Part shown: positions 1-8,615 of the stretch, one piece after another
How positions within the stretch are numbered: the stretch's first letter is position 1
Layout of the letters: every line of letters begins with the position of its first letter
NCBI GenBank assembly: GCA_016721385.1
Contig: JADKIE010000001.1
Span: 372,001-436,000 of the forward strand
Origin: Chitinophagaceae bacterium
GTDB taxonomy: Bacteria > Bacteroidota > Bacteroidia > Chitinophagales > Chitinophagaceae
Direction: 5' to 3'
Length of the DNA stretch: 64,000 bases
The notes under the pieces: model-generated
What the model was told of the DNA's origin: nothing
Seen by the model: the letters and a program-made list of their open reading frames with translations, nothing else
Databases searched by the model: none
Program-made: the position numbers and the translations under genes

Positions 1-761
1 ATATATAAACCCATTACTAAAACAAACCACCCAAAAATGGGCTTCAACTTTTCGTCTTTAATTTTTTTCGACAAAACTGTACCAATAAACATTCCTACAA
101 TGGCAAGAGCAGATACAGATAATAAAAGTGTATAATTTACGGTAAAGCCGGTAACCATATCGCTTCCAAAGCCAATGAGCGAATTAATGGCTATAATAAC
201 TAATGAAGTACCTATAGCTTGTTTCATAGATAAGCCTGCAAAATAAATTAAAGCAGGTATTATTAAAAAGCCACCGCCGGCTCCTAAAAAACCGGTAACC
301 ATACCAACCGCAGCCCCAATACCAAGAAGTTGCACAGGATGTATGTTTACATTTACAGTAGCTACATGCCTTTTTTTTATCATAGAAGCGGATGCAAAAA
401 CCATTAATATTGCAAATACCATCATTAGCAGCAAGTTTTTAGTTACTTCCATGCTTCCAATGTTAAATAAATAATCGGGAATTTTAGGTAACAAAATTTT
501 TCGTACAACAAGCACTAAAATAACAGAAGGGATAGAAAAGTAGAGCGATGGTTTAAATTGAATATTTCCATTTTTATAATTCTTAAACGCTCCTACCAAA
601 GATGTTATACCTACAATGAATAAAGAATAACTGGTTGCAATTTCCGGTTCAACTTTAAAAAGATAAACTAAAATTGGCAATGTTAATATGCTACCCCCAC
701 CACCAATTAAACCCAGCGACAACCCTATTATTATTGATGCGGCGTAGCCAAGTATCTCCAT
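1..761 (-). CDS. TauE/SafE-family membrane exporter, C-terminus cut by window edge
   Basis: The reading frame starts at the ATG ending at 761 and runs off the left edge without a stop, giving about 253 residues. The N-terminus shows a hydrophobic helix with a GLIGGGGSIL glycine motif, and the second half repeats it as GFLGAGGGFLI. This internal duplication is the hallmark of the TauE/SafE (sulfite/sulfoacetate exporter-like) family, and the rest of the chain consists of hydrophobic helices. In Bacteroidota such exporters often sit beside Crp/Fnr regulators and sulfur-handling genes. Here a Crp/Fnr gene lies just upstream on the same strand, 83 bp away. The substrate cannot be told from sequence; a small organic or inorganic sulfur anion is the family expectation. 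Confidence 0.88.
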   Translation of the reverse strand, partial: MEILGYAASIIIGLSLGLIGGGGSILTLPILVYLFKVEPEIATSYSLFIVGITSLVGAFKNYKNGNIQFKPSLYFSIPSVILVLVVRKILLPKIPDYLFNIGSMEVTKNLLLMMVFAILMVFASASMIKKRHVATVNVNIHPVQLLGIGAAVGMVTGFLGAGGGFLIIPALIYFAGLSMKQAIGTSLVIIAINSLIGFGSDMVTGFTVNYTLLLSVSALAIVGMFIGTVLSKKIKDEKLKPIFGWFVLVMGLY

Positions 762-844
762 TGTTCTTTATTTGCTGCAAAGTTTACTTTAACATAATTT
801 ATTTACCGTAACTTATATCACACTTAAACTACTGATTGCTAAGT

Positions 845-1477
845 TTAAACAGCATCTAATAACACTTCAATGTAACTTCTATGAAGTTTTACTTTACCTA
901 ATTGCTCCATTTTTTTTAATAATCTGGATATCACTTCTCTGGAAGTATTAAGATCTGTAGCAATTTCCTGATGCGATAATTTTAAGTGCATGGAGCTATA
1001 CGATTTCATTTGGCGTTTTAAATAAAACTCCAGCCTTTCGTCCATTGCTTTAAAGGCGATATTATCAATTACAACCAATACTTCTTCAAACCTTGTTCTG
1101 TAAGTTTCAATTACAAATTCGTACCAGCTTCTGTGCTCCATCATCCAACTATCCATTAATTGAAGCGGAACCATTATCAATTCTGCATCTTCAACCACCT
1201 TTGCCATTATCTGGCTTTTTTCGGCCTTGGTGGCGCAAATCATGCTTATGGCGCAAGCTTGGCCCGGTTCTAAATAATACATAAAAAATTCGCCACCATC
1301 TTCGTCTTCTCTGTAAATTTTAATTTTACCCGAAACTACCAAAATAGTGTTTTTTATATACTGGCCTGTACGCATTAAAATTTCGCCGGCCTTTACTTGC
1401 TGGATGATAGAATTAGATTCGATATCGGAAACTAATCCGGTATCGAACTTAGGAAAAGAATTTTTTACTTGTAACAT
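845..1477 (-). CDS. Crp/Fnr-family transcriptional regulator
   Basis: The 210-residue protein has the two-domain layout of the family. A cyclic-nucleotide-binding-like beta-barrel spans about residues 20-120, with the glycine-containing turn VVSGKIKIY and the segment YLEPGQACAIS. A C-terminal winged helix spans about 145-205, with SHQEIATDLNTSREVISRLLKKME as the DNA-reading helix region. The barrel contains an isolated cysteine (SMICATK) but not the N-terminal four-cysteine cluster of true Fnr, so it is not obviously an iron-sulfur oxygen sensor. It is encoded just upstream of the TauE/SafE exporter on the same strand and 9 bp downstream of mnmE. The ligand is unknown. It could in principle bind the TGTGA-N6-TCACA sites near 47.6 and 49.05 kb, but nothing here proves it. 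Confidence 0.9.
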   Translation of the reverse strand: MLQVKNSFPKFDTGLVSDIESNSIIQQVKAGEILMRTGQYIKNTILVVSGKIKIYREDEDGGEFFMYYLEPGQACAISMICATKAEKSQIMAKVVEDAELIMVPLQLMDSWMMEHRSWYEFVIETYRTRFEEVLVVIDNIAFKAMDERLEFYLKRQMKSYSSMHLKLSHQEIATDLNTSREVISRLLKKMEQLGKVKLHRSYIEVLLDAV

Positions 1478-1486
1478 AATGTAAAA

Positions 1487-2887
1487 TTATTTGCCGATAC
1501 AGAATTTTCCAAAGATAGTGCCTAAAATATCTCTATCCGTTTCCACACTTCCTGTAAGTGTTGCAATATGGTTAAGTGCTTTTTTAATATCTACAGCAAT
1601 TAAATCGCCGGAAATATTATTAGAAAGCCCTTTACGTATATCCTGTATTGATTGCAATGTGTTTTTTAATTCGTTATAATGTCTTGCATTGGTAATAATT
1701 ACGCTTTCGGCACCAATAGCATTCAGGTTAGATTTATGAATGATGCTTTTAAGCAGCTTATCCAAATGCAATTTATTTTTAGCCGAAATAGCTAAACATT
1801 CTACTTTAGTTAGTGTGGCTACAGCTTCTTCTATATCATACCCATTACAGGCAGATATTGCATCTAATTTATTTAATACAATTATACAATTTTGATGGGG
1901 TTTAAGCTGTAGCTCATTGTATTGCCTAATAATATCATCTACTGTTTCATTAATATCTACAACCAGTAAAATTATTTCGGCTTCGGTAATTTTTTGGATT
2001 GCTTTTTCTACTCCAACTTTTTCAATTACATCTGTAGTATGCCTTAAGCCTGCGGTATCAATAAACCTGAATGTTATGCCGTCTAAATGTAAAGTATCTT
2101 CAATGGTGTCTCTTGTAGTGCCTGCAATGTCACTTACAATAGCTCTGTCTTCATTTAAAAGTGCATTTAACAAAGTAGATTTACCTGAGTTTGGTTTACC
2201 CACAATTGCAACAGGTATTCCGTTTTTTATAGCATTGCCAATTTTAAATGATTGTAAAAGTGGCTCTACTTCGCTTTGTATTTTTGTTAAGTTTTCTAGT
2301 AGTTTTTTCCGATCTGCAAACTCTACATCTTCTTCCGAAAAGTCCAACTCCAATTCAATTAAGGCTGCAATATTAATTAACTCATCTCTTAGTAGATGCA
2401 GCCGGTTGGCAAATCCTCCACGTAATTGGTTTAAAGCAATTTGCTGTGCTTTTTGTGAGTTAGATGCAATAATATCTGCCACAGCTTCGGCTTGCGTTAA
2501 GTCTAACTTACCATTTAAAAATGCCCGTTGGGTAAACTCTCCTGCTTTTGCGGTTCTTGCACCTTTTTCAATGGTGGCATTTATTATTTGCTGTTGTACA
2601 AAAGGACTTCCATGGCAGCTAATTTCAATTACATCTTCACCTGTATAACTTTTAGGGGTTTTATAAAGAGAAACAACCACTTCATCTAAAACCAAATCAT
2701 CTTCTTTTAACATACCTACATGCAATGTATGCGATGGTTGATTTGCTAAATTTTTAGATGGAAATAATTGATTAACAATTGCAATTGCATTTTTGCCACT
2801 AAGCCGTATTAAACCTATTGCGCCAGTTCCCTGCGGAGTAGCCAGAGCAACTATTGTATCATCCCAATTGGAAAAACTGTTTTGCAT
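1487..2887 (-). CDS. mnmE: tRNA modification GTPase MnmE
   Basis: MnmE works with MnmG to install the (carboxymethyl)aminomethyl group on uridine-34 of certain tRNAs. The 466-residue protein is full length. The N-terminal tetrahydrofolate-binding domain opens with TIVALATPQGTGAIGLIRLSG. The G domain is inserted in a helical domain and carries GKPNSGKST (P-loop, about residue 230), DTAGLR and NKLD. The chain ends in the diagnostic CIGK motif with its essential cysteine. The start is supported by a -7-like box only 4 nt upstream of the ATG, so the message may be leaderless. The Crp/Fnr gene follows 9 bp downstream and may be cotranscribed. Confidence 0.97.
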   Translation of the reverse strand: MQNSFSNWDDTIVALATPQGTGAIGLIRLSGKNAIAIVNQLFPSKNLANQPSHTLHVGMLKEDDLVLDEVVVSLYKTPKSYTGEDVIEISCHGSPFVQQQIINATIEKGARTAKAGEFTQRAFLNGKLDLTQAEAVADIIASNSQKAQQIALNQLRGGFANRLHLLRDELINIAALIELELDFSEEDVEFADRKKLLENLTKIQSEVEPLLQSFKIGNAIKNGIPVAIVGKPNSGKSTLLNALLNEDRAIVSDIAGTTRDTIEDTLHLDGITFRFIDTAGLRHTTDVIEKVGVEKAIQKITEAEIILLVVDINETVDDIIRQYNELQLKPHQNCIIVLNKLDAISACNGYDIEEAVATLTKVECLAISAKNKLHLDKLLKSIIHKSNLNAIGAESVIITNARHYNELKNTLQSIQDIRKGLSNNISGDLIAVDIKKALNHIATLTGSVETDRDILGTIFGKFCIGK

Positions 2888-2891
2888 AATA

Positions 2892-2899
2892 CAAAGATA
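2892..2899 (-). promoter_or_regulatory. Bacteroidota -7 element of mnmE
   Basis: On the minus strand this reads TATCTTTG, matching TAnnTTTG. Four bases separate it from the mnmE ATG, so transcription would begin at or next to the start codon. Confidence 0.55.
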
Positions 2900-2904
2900 A
2901 GCTT

Positions 2905-2930
2905 AACCGCAGAGACGCAAAGACGTAGAG
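2905..2930. repeat. Short GAGACGCAAAGACG-type intergenic repeat
   Basis: The motif is AACCGCAGAGACGCAAAGA followed by CGTAGAG. It is an imperfect 9-bp periodic repeat (AGAGACGCA / AAGACGTAG). From memory, similar periodic sequences occur dispersed between genes in many Bacteroidota genomes. A related CAAAGGCACGAAGGC tract lies at 3564. Confidence 0.5.
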
Positions 2931-3005
2931 TCTTTTATAACCCAACAGATATATTTAGCGTATTGCTATTTTATTTTTTTATGAAGTATGAACCTTTCAA
3001 ATCAA

Positions 3006-3503
3006 CTATAACTCTGCATCATCAATATAATATTTTTTAATGCCGTTAATAGCAACTTCATCGGTAATATCTACAAAATTTTGAAAGTTAGATTGGAGCA
3101 TTGGCTTTATAATTAACACCATTTCGTTTGCATTGCCTCTGGCTTGCTTTACAGCTTGCTTTTTATCTACCAATATTTTTCTAATGCCTTCGGCAGAAAA
3201 GTTGGTTTCTTTTACAATTGCATTTTCTGCACTTCCTTCAAAATATTTTATACTATTGTCTTTATCCAACATTACTGTTAAAGCGCAAGAGCTGCATACA
3301 TCATCATGAATTGTTGAATCTTTATCATTAGGTACAACAACATTCATTACAGTTGGTTTTGCCATGGTTGTTGTAAAAACAAAAAATGTTATTAGTAAAA
3401 AGCCTAAATCTACCATTGGGGTTAAATCTACTTTAGTGCTTTTTTTATTTAGGCGTTTTACACCTATTTGTTTTGTGGTGGTATTGGTGGTAATTTCTGC
3501 CAT
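3006..3503 (-). CDS. ExbD/TolR-family proton-channel subunit (third copy)
   Basis: ExbD pairs with ExbB to convert proton-motive force into TonB movement. The 165-residue protein has a lysine-rich cytoplasmic start, then STKVDLTPMVDLGFLLI with the conserved aspartate at the start of the single transmembrane helix (about residues 30-48), then a periplasmic domain. The membrane segment is nearly identical to that of the ExbD at 4613-5161, so the two are recent paralogues. The gene is the last of the exbB-exbD-exbD-tonB-exbD cluster, separated from tonB by a terminator, so it may have its own promoter. The periplasmic part has a CSSC pair (about residue 67), which is unusual for ExbD. Confidence 0.92.
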   Translation of the reverse strand: MAEITTNTTTKQIGVKRLNKKSTKVDLTPMVDLGFLLITFFVFTTTMAKPTVMNVVVPNDKDSTIHDDVCSSCALTVMLDKDNSIKYFEGSAENAIVKETNFSAEGIRKILVDKKQAVKQARGNANEMVLIIKPMLQSNFQNFVDITDEVAINGIKKYYIDDAEL

Positions 3504-3563
3504 AATAGTAAGTTTTTACTAAGATGGATGTTTACAAAATTTCCATATTTTATTTAGGCATTT

Positions 3564-3597
3564 ACCACAAAGGCACGAAGGCACAAAGGCCACAAAG
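3564..3597. repeat. CACAAAGGCACGAAGGC-type intergenic repeat
   Basis: This is an imperfect 9-bp tandem (CACAAAGGCA / CGAAGGCA / CAAAGGC) between tonB and the last exbD. It belongs to the same loose class as the tract at 2905. Confidence 0.5.
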
Positions 3598-3664
3598 CAG
3601 GAATTTGAATAAGGCTAATACACCTTTACAAATTTTAATTACAAAAATAGCCTTTATGTATACC

Positions 3665-3700
3665 TAAAAAATCCCGTCATAAAAATGACGGGATTAAAAA
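3665..3700 (-). terminator. Rho-independent terminator of the tonB cluster
   Basis: A perfect 10-bp stem (ATCCCGTCAT / ATGACGGGAT) has a 4-base loop and is followed on the minus strand by a T run. It lies 20 bp beyond the tonB stop. Confidence 0.85.
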
Positions 3701-3720
3701 AAATATTTGTTGTTTTTACT

Positions 3721-4555
3721 TTAATTCTCTTCTACCAAGAAAGTAATTGGTTGACGACGATAGGCATTTACCTGACGACCATTTTGGTTTGCAGGTGTCC
3801 AGCTTTTCGTTTTCTTAATTACCCGTATTGCCTCAGCACACATTCCGTAACCGGGATCACTTTCGCAACTAATATCACTTAAGATACCTTCACGGCTTAC
3901 AATAAACTTTACAATTACCTGGTATTGGCCAGGATTTGCGCCATTATCTACCGGAACCTCTCCACGTAAATTGTTTTGTAAAAAATTGCGCCAAGCTCCA
4001 TCTCCACCAGGATATTCGGCTTCCTTTTCTACCTTAGTCCACACTTTGTTTTCATCATCTTCCTTTTTAACATCTACTACTGCAGTTCCTTTGGTTTCTT
4101 CGGGTGCTACTTCTACTTTGGCTTCTTTGTTTTCGCTAACCACAGTTTTAGTAGAAATTGCTGCATCTTCTTTAATCTCCTCTATTTGCTCATCAGGTTT
4201 AACCTGATCATCTTTTACAATTTTAGGAGGCGTAAACTTTACCTGATTAATTTCGGGTGGCGGTGGTGCCTTTGGTGGGGAGGCGGAGGAGCTACTGGTG
4301 GTGGTGGAGTTTCTTTCTTGATTTCTGCCATTTGTGTATCTAACACATCTAACTGCCCTGCGCCTGATTTTTTAAATACACTACTATATACAACCGACAC
4401 TAAGAAATTAATGCCGCAACTGCTGCGGTTATTAACAAGGCTTTGGTTAAACGTTTGTTATACGTTTTGCGTAACTCGTAAGCACCATATTGTTTGTTTT
4501 TACCATCAAAGATGATATCCAAAATATCGGCACTTAAAATTTTATTTATATCCAT
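3721..4555 (-). CDS. tonB: Energy transducer TonB (two homopolymer indels)
   Basis: TonB links the ExbB/ExbD motor to outer-membrane receptors. It starts at the ATG ending at 4555 (MDINKILSADILDIIFDG), followed by the juxtamembrane YGAYELRKTYNKRLTKA and the single transmembrane helix. A proline-rich linker (TPPPPVAPPPP) and a C-terminal TonB domain (YPGGDGAWRNFL, then QVIVKFIVSREG) complete it. Two frameshifts interrupt it: one T missing near 4410 after ALI, and one C missing in the C run near 4278. Restoring both gives one continuous chain of about 278 residues. The downstream part alone would begin at an internal methionine and lack the membrane anchor. The paralogue at 26108-26899 shares the N-terminal layout. 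Confidence 0.88.
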
Positions 4556-4612
4556 TTTAATAGACTTTAATAATTAGATTCAAAATTGGAATTATTCCAT
4601 AAAATTTTTATC

Positions 4613-5161
4613 TTATTTTATTCCGTTTGCTTCTTCTGTTTTTTGAATAAGCATTGTTTCGGTATCGGTAATGTCCACTTCGGCATAATGCCCCGGCGGT
4701 ACAGCACTAATACTCATTTCATCCAATATATCAATGGCGTTTTTAAATGTAGCATCTTTATCCGCTTTTATGATATACATCAAGTCTCCAATTGGTGTTG
4801 CCTTCTTTTTAGTAGCAATTAAGTCTCTTATTTCTTTAAAATTTGAGCTTTTAAATTGTTCACTAATTGTTTCCGGCAATAACTCTCCATAATAGTAATA
4901 AACCTGGTCTGCTTTACCTAAAAGGATAGTCATAGCACCCGAGTTTTTTACTTTCATTTGGTTGGCCGGGTCATCTTTTGGCTCATTCATCACCATTGCA
5001 GTGGGTTTACTCATTGTAGTGGTAAACACAAAGAATGTAATAAGCAGAAAACCCAAATCCACCATTGGAGTAAGATCGACTCTTGTGGATAATTTTTTAC
5101 TCTTTTTTACGCCGGGCCCTTTTTTGTGACCGCCACCCGACGAGGTATCCATTTCTGCCAT
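4613..5161 (-). CDS. ExbD/TolR-family proton-channel subunit
   Basis: The 182-residue protein has a Gly/Lys-rich cytoplasmic tail, then RVDLTPMVDLGFLLITFFVF with the proton-relay aspartate, then a periplasmic ExbD domain. It lies 27 bp downstream of another exbD and 57 bp upstream of tonB, so it is part of the operon. Its membrane helix almost matches the copy at 3006-3503, while its periplasmic part diverges. Confidence 0.93.
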   Translation of the reverse strand: MAEMDTSSGGGHKKGPGVKKSKKLSTRVDLTPMVDLGFLLITFFVFTTTMSKPTAMVMNEPKDDPANQMKVKNSGAMTILLGKADQVYYYYGELLPETISEQFKSSNFKEIRDLIATKKKATPIGDLMYIIKADKDATFKNAIDILDEMSISAVPPGHYAEVDITDTETMLIQKTEEANGIK

Positions 5162-5188
5162 AAAAAACTATTTTAATTAGTTAATATA

Positions 5189-5866
5189 TTATTTAAGCTT
5201 TTCCCCTGCTGCATCAACTCCAGCTCTATTATTATTATACAGCTCAGAACCAACAGGAGTAATTTCTGAATTAGTGACAATTCTAAATTTGTACAGGCTA
5301 TTCTTCTTTAAAGCGTATTTAACGTTTTTAAATGCAGGGTATTTAGCAAGATTATCTCCTTTTATCAGCATCATTTCTTCTAGAGCTTTTGAACTCCCTC
5401 CAGAGTAAACATTCGTTACACTTCTGTACCAATCCACTAATTCATTTGTTGCACTATCAGCAATTGGAATTCCTTCCATTTTATCGGCAGGTAACGGAGA
5501 ACTTAAGTTAACCAATCCTTTTAAAGTTCCTAATGGCATGCCAATAAACTGCATGCGCCCAAGCTTAGTTAATTCCGCAGGTGTTAAACCCAAACCTCTT
5601 GTAGTATTGATATCTGCTAAAATTGCAGCCTTTTTTGTATCATCGCCTAACATAATAAACACTTTCCCTTCTTTGGTCAAAGTGGTTAATATAGATTTTT
5701 CAGGAACGGCTTTAGAAGAAACAGATGTTGGAGCTTGTACAGCTACAGCTTCCGGTGGCTTTTGTTTAGTTGCCATAATAAAAAAAGAAAGCAAAAGGAA
5801 TGCAACATCACACATTGCCGTCATATCTATATTGGTACTTTTTCGGGGTAATTTGGCTCTTCCCAT
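5189..5866 (-). CDS. ExbD/TolR-family proton-channel subunit, long form
   Basis: The 225-residue protein begins MGRAKLPRKSTNIDMTAMCDVAFLLLSFFI, placing the conserved aspartate (MCDVAF) at the start of the single membrane helix. It is longer than the other two ExbD proteins, and its periplasmic domain carries extra segments (about residues 90-150). In Bacteroidota, ExbB followed by two dissimilar ExbD proteins and TonB is a recurring arrangement, and this gene occupies the first ExbD position, 50 bp after exbB. Confidence 0.93.
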   Translation of the reverse strand: MGRAKLPRKSTNIDMTAMCDVAFLLLSFFIMATKQKPPEAVAVQAPTSVSSKAVPEKSILTTLTKEGKVFIMLGDDTKKAAILADINTTRGLGLTPAELTKLGRMQFIGMPLGTLKGLVNLSSPLPADKMEGIPIADSATNELVDWYRSVTNVYSGGSSKALEEMMLIKGDNLAKYPAFKNVKYALKKNSLYKFRIVTNSEITPVGSELYNNNRAGVDAAGEKLK

Positions 5867-5916
5867 AATTATTTTTATTTACGTATATGATTCAATTATT
5901 AAAAAAATCCATACCC

Positions 5917-6786
5917 TTATTTGTACAGAGATGCAAAGCTTTGTGTTAATGTAAAGCCGCTTTCGTCTATACCATACGTGATACCATCAATTTTAGTAGT
6001 AAAAATATTATACATAATAATGGCAATTGCAGATGTACCAATACCTAAGGCTGTATTATACAAGGCTTCTGATATACCAACAGATAATTGTTCAGCAGCA
6101 GCAGAACCACCATCTCCAGAACCAAGATTAGAAAACGAACGAATCATTCCTAATACTGTACCTAACAAACCTAATAAGGTAGCTACCGATGCAATGGTAG
6201 AAAGGAATACAAGGTTTTTCTCTAACATTGGTAATTCCAAAGCTGTAGCTTCTTCTACCTCTTTTTGAATAGCCATTACTTTTTGATCAGTTGATAGTTC
6301 GTTATTGTTGATCATTTCTTTGTAGCGGTGTAAACCTGCTTTCATTACATTACCAACACTACCTTTTTGCTTATCGCACTCAGCTACAGCAGCATCAACA
6401 TTTTTGTTGGCTAAGTGATATTGTACTTTGCGAATAAACTCTGCATTATTCCCAGTTCCTGTTGCTTTACTAATTGTTAAAAAGCGCTCAATAACAAATG
6501 TAATTACAATTAAAAAACAGCCTATTAACAATGGTACAATAATACCGCCAAGATACATTTTGTGAATTGCATCTTTAGGATTCTTTAATTTTTCGTACCC
6601 AGGCCAAAAATATTCGTTAGCATGATCTTTAGCATCTGCAAATGCGTCCGCACTTCCTAATAAGAATCTCCAAATTAAATAACCTGCTATCAGGCAAACT
6701 ACTGGAGCTAATAATGAAATTGCGTTACTCGATTTTTTTACTTGAACAGAGCTTACTGGTTTTGCAGTTGGTTTTGTTTCTGCCAT
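5917..6786 (-). CDS. exbB: MotA/TolQ/ExbB-family proton channel protein
   Basis: ExbB forms the pentameric proton channel around ExbD and energises TonB. The protein is about 289 residues from MAETKPTAKPV; an in-frame ATG three codons upstream is possible, but the other cluster genes also begin MAE. It has a first membrane helix near residue 25, a second near 95-115, and the C-terminal pair containing TIASVATLLGLLGTVLGMIRSF and ALYNTALGIGTSAIAIIMYN, the MotA_ExbB signature. It is the first gene of the minus-strand cluster, which has the standard Bacteroidota order exbB-exbD-exbD-tonB. Confidence 0.94.
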   Translation of the reverse strand: MAETKPTAKPVSSVQVKKSSNAISLLAPVVCLIAGYLIWRFLLGSADAFADAKDHANEYFWPGYEKLKNPKDAIHKMYLGGIIVPLLIGCFLIVITFVIERFLTISKATGTGNNAEFIRKVQYHLANKNVDAAVAECDKQKGSVGNVMKAGLHRYKEMINNNELSTDQKVMAIQKEVEEATALELPMLEKNLVFLSTIASVATLLGLLGTVLGMIRSFSNLGSGDGGSAAAEQLSVGISEALYNTALGIGTSAIAIIMYNIFTTKIDGITYGIDESGFTLTQSFASLYK

Positions 6787-7252
6787 GACATTCAAATTTT
6801 AGTTGATGAAAAAAATACAGTTTAATTTAAAAATTTAATTTACTTACCACTTATTTGCAATCGTTTGGTTTTAACCTTTAGCTAACCTGTTAAATTACTT
6901 AAAGTGTAAAGTGAACGCACAAGTTAATAAAATATTTGAAAGCAACAACTTGTGGCAAATTATTTTTTAGTTTTTTTTTATGGATGCAAAACAATACGTT
7001 TTACATAAAATATATTAACAATTTTTTGGGTATTTTATATTATTGTTAGATAATTTTTAATATCCTGCTTTGACTTGCAAAGATTAAACAGGCTATAAAT
7101 TTGTTATAATAAATAATATTTGGTATCTGGTATACATTTTTTTGACCTCATCCAGTTCCTTCTCCAAAGGAGAAGGAACTGGATGATTTTAGCGAAACTT
7201 GATTATTTAACCACAATTCATTTTTTGCTCCAAATAGGGCAATAACTCAGTT
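6787..7252. other. Gene-free spacer upstream of exbB
   Basis: This 466-bp AT-rich spacer lies between the exbB start and the stop of the MacB-like permease gene. It should contain the exbB promoter. The only strong structure is the perfect 18-bp inverted repeat at 7148-7186. No convincing reading frame or RNA gene was seen. Confidence 0.6.
7148..7186. repeat. Perfect 18-bp inverted repeat with AAA loop
   Basis: TCATCCAGTTCCTTCTCC, then AAA, then its exact reverse complement. There is no following T run on the plus strand. From memory, related CTCCAAAGGAG-centred palindromes occur between genes in other Bacteroidota, which suggests a REP-like element. It could also end transcription of the permease gene arriving from the right. 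Confidence 0.75.
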
Positions 7253-8535
7253 TTACTCGTAACGCAAGGCTTCAATAGGATCTAATTTGGAGGCTTTATA
7301 AGCAGGGTATAAGCCTGCGGCCAGCCCAACAACTGTACAAACCAAGATACCTCCAAAAATCCAGCCCCAAAGCAATACAAGCCCCGATTTTAACAACATT
7401 CCAATTACATTACCCAATATGATGCCTATTAAAATGCCCCAAAAAGCTCCCATTAAGCTTATAATTATTGACTCGGCAACAAATTGATTTCTAACATCTT
7501 TACTAGTACCACCAAGGGCTTTAATTAAGCCTATTTCTTTAGTACGTTCGGTTACGGCTACCAGCATTATATTCATTAACCCAATGGAAGATGCCAATAA
7601 TGTTATTAATGCCACCCCAATTATCCCTTTTTCTAAAAACCCTAAGTTGTTTTCCAGGCTTTGAGCAATGCTGTCACTTTTGTCTATAAAAAAATTATCC
7701 TCTTCTTTAATATCCAATTTTCGGATAGGCCTGAATGTGCCCTTTGCTTCACCCACAGCGGCTTCCATTTGCTTTAACTCGGCCACCATTACCCCAATGC
7801 TAAACGAGCTATTGTTTGTTGCATAAAGCCTTCTGATATTGTTATATGGTGTTAACACAATTTTGCCTGTATTAAAAAAAGAGCTGGAGCCTTTGTCTTT
7901 TAACACGGCAATTACCCTATAAGGAATATGATCTACCCTTATAATTTTATCTATTGCTTTTTCAACATTATCAGGGTAAAGTTTACCGGCAACTGAACTG
8001 CCCAACACACACACATTACGTCCGGCTTCAATTTCGGGCAAGGTAAAATTTCGGCCAAAGGCTATTGAGTAACCATTAAGTTCTAAGTAATTTTCATCTC
8101 CACCTAAAACATTTATATCCGGGTTTGTTTTTTTTCGTTCGTTGTTTACAACCATCCCACCACCTCCTCGTACCGCAATGCCCACTTTTGCAGGAAAATT
8201 ATACCTTTCTTTAAATGCTTTTGCCTGCTCGTAGGTAATTATTTTTCCTATGTTTGATTTTTTTTCTTTTAAGTTAGATTTTTTTGTAGCCTTAGCATCA
8301 TTTTGAGGACCGCCATTGCCCATACGTATTTTTCGTTCTTTAAAACGAATATTAAATGCGTTGGAACCCATTGTACTAAATGTAGAATTAAGGCTATAGC
8401 TGGCGGCTTTTAGGGCAGTTAAAAACCATATTAAGGCACATATTCCCAATGCAATTATTGCAATGGTAATTCCAGAGCGTAAACGGTTACTTCTAATATT
8501 ACGCCAGAAAGGGCTATGGTATCTTTATACGTCAT
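7253..8535 (-). CDS. MacB-like ABC transporter permease (one indel near the start)
   Basis: This is an FtsX-superfamily permease. A first membrane helix (SGITIAIIALGICALIWFLTAL) is followed by a long periplasmic core domain (about residues 60-280). The three C-terminal helices include SSIGLMNIMLVAVTERTKEIGLIKALG and the ending LDPIEALRYE, both typical of MacB. The true start is the ATG ending at 8535 (MTYKDT). One missing C near 8516 shifts the frame, and restoring it gives MTYKDTHSPFWRNIRSNRLRSG and about 427 residues. No ATPase or membrane-fusion gene is adjacent in the window, so its partner and substrate are unknown. The core domain has a run of three glycines (VRGGGG). Confidence 0.88.
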
Positions 8536-8615
8536 GTTATTACTGCTTAAAGTTAAGCAGAGATATTGGATGTTGACGGTAAATTTTTATGAATGGTGTA
8601 ATGCGTAATCAAAAA

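Noticed and set aside
1917..2648. 243-codon open frame on the plus strand opposite mnmE
   Set aside because: It is a mirror of the mnmE coding sequence, with no family motif and a Ser/Ile-rich shadow composition.
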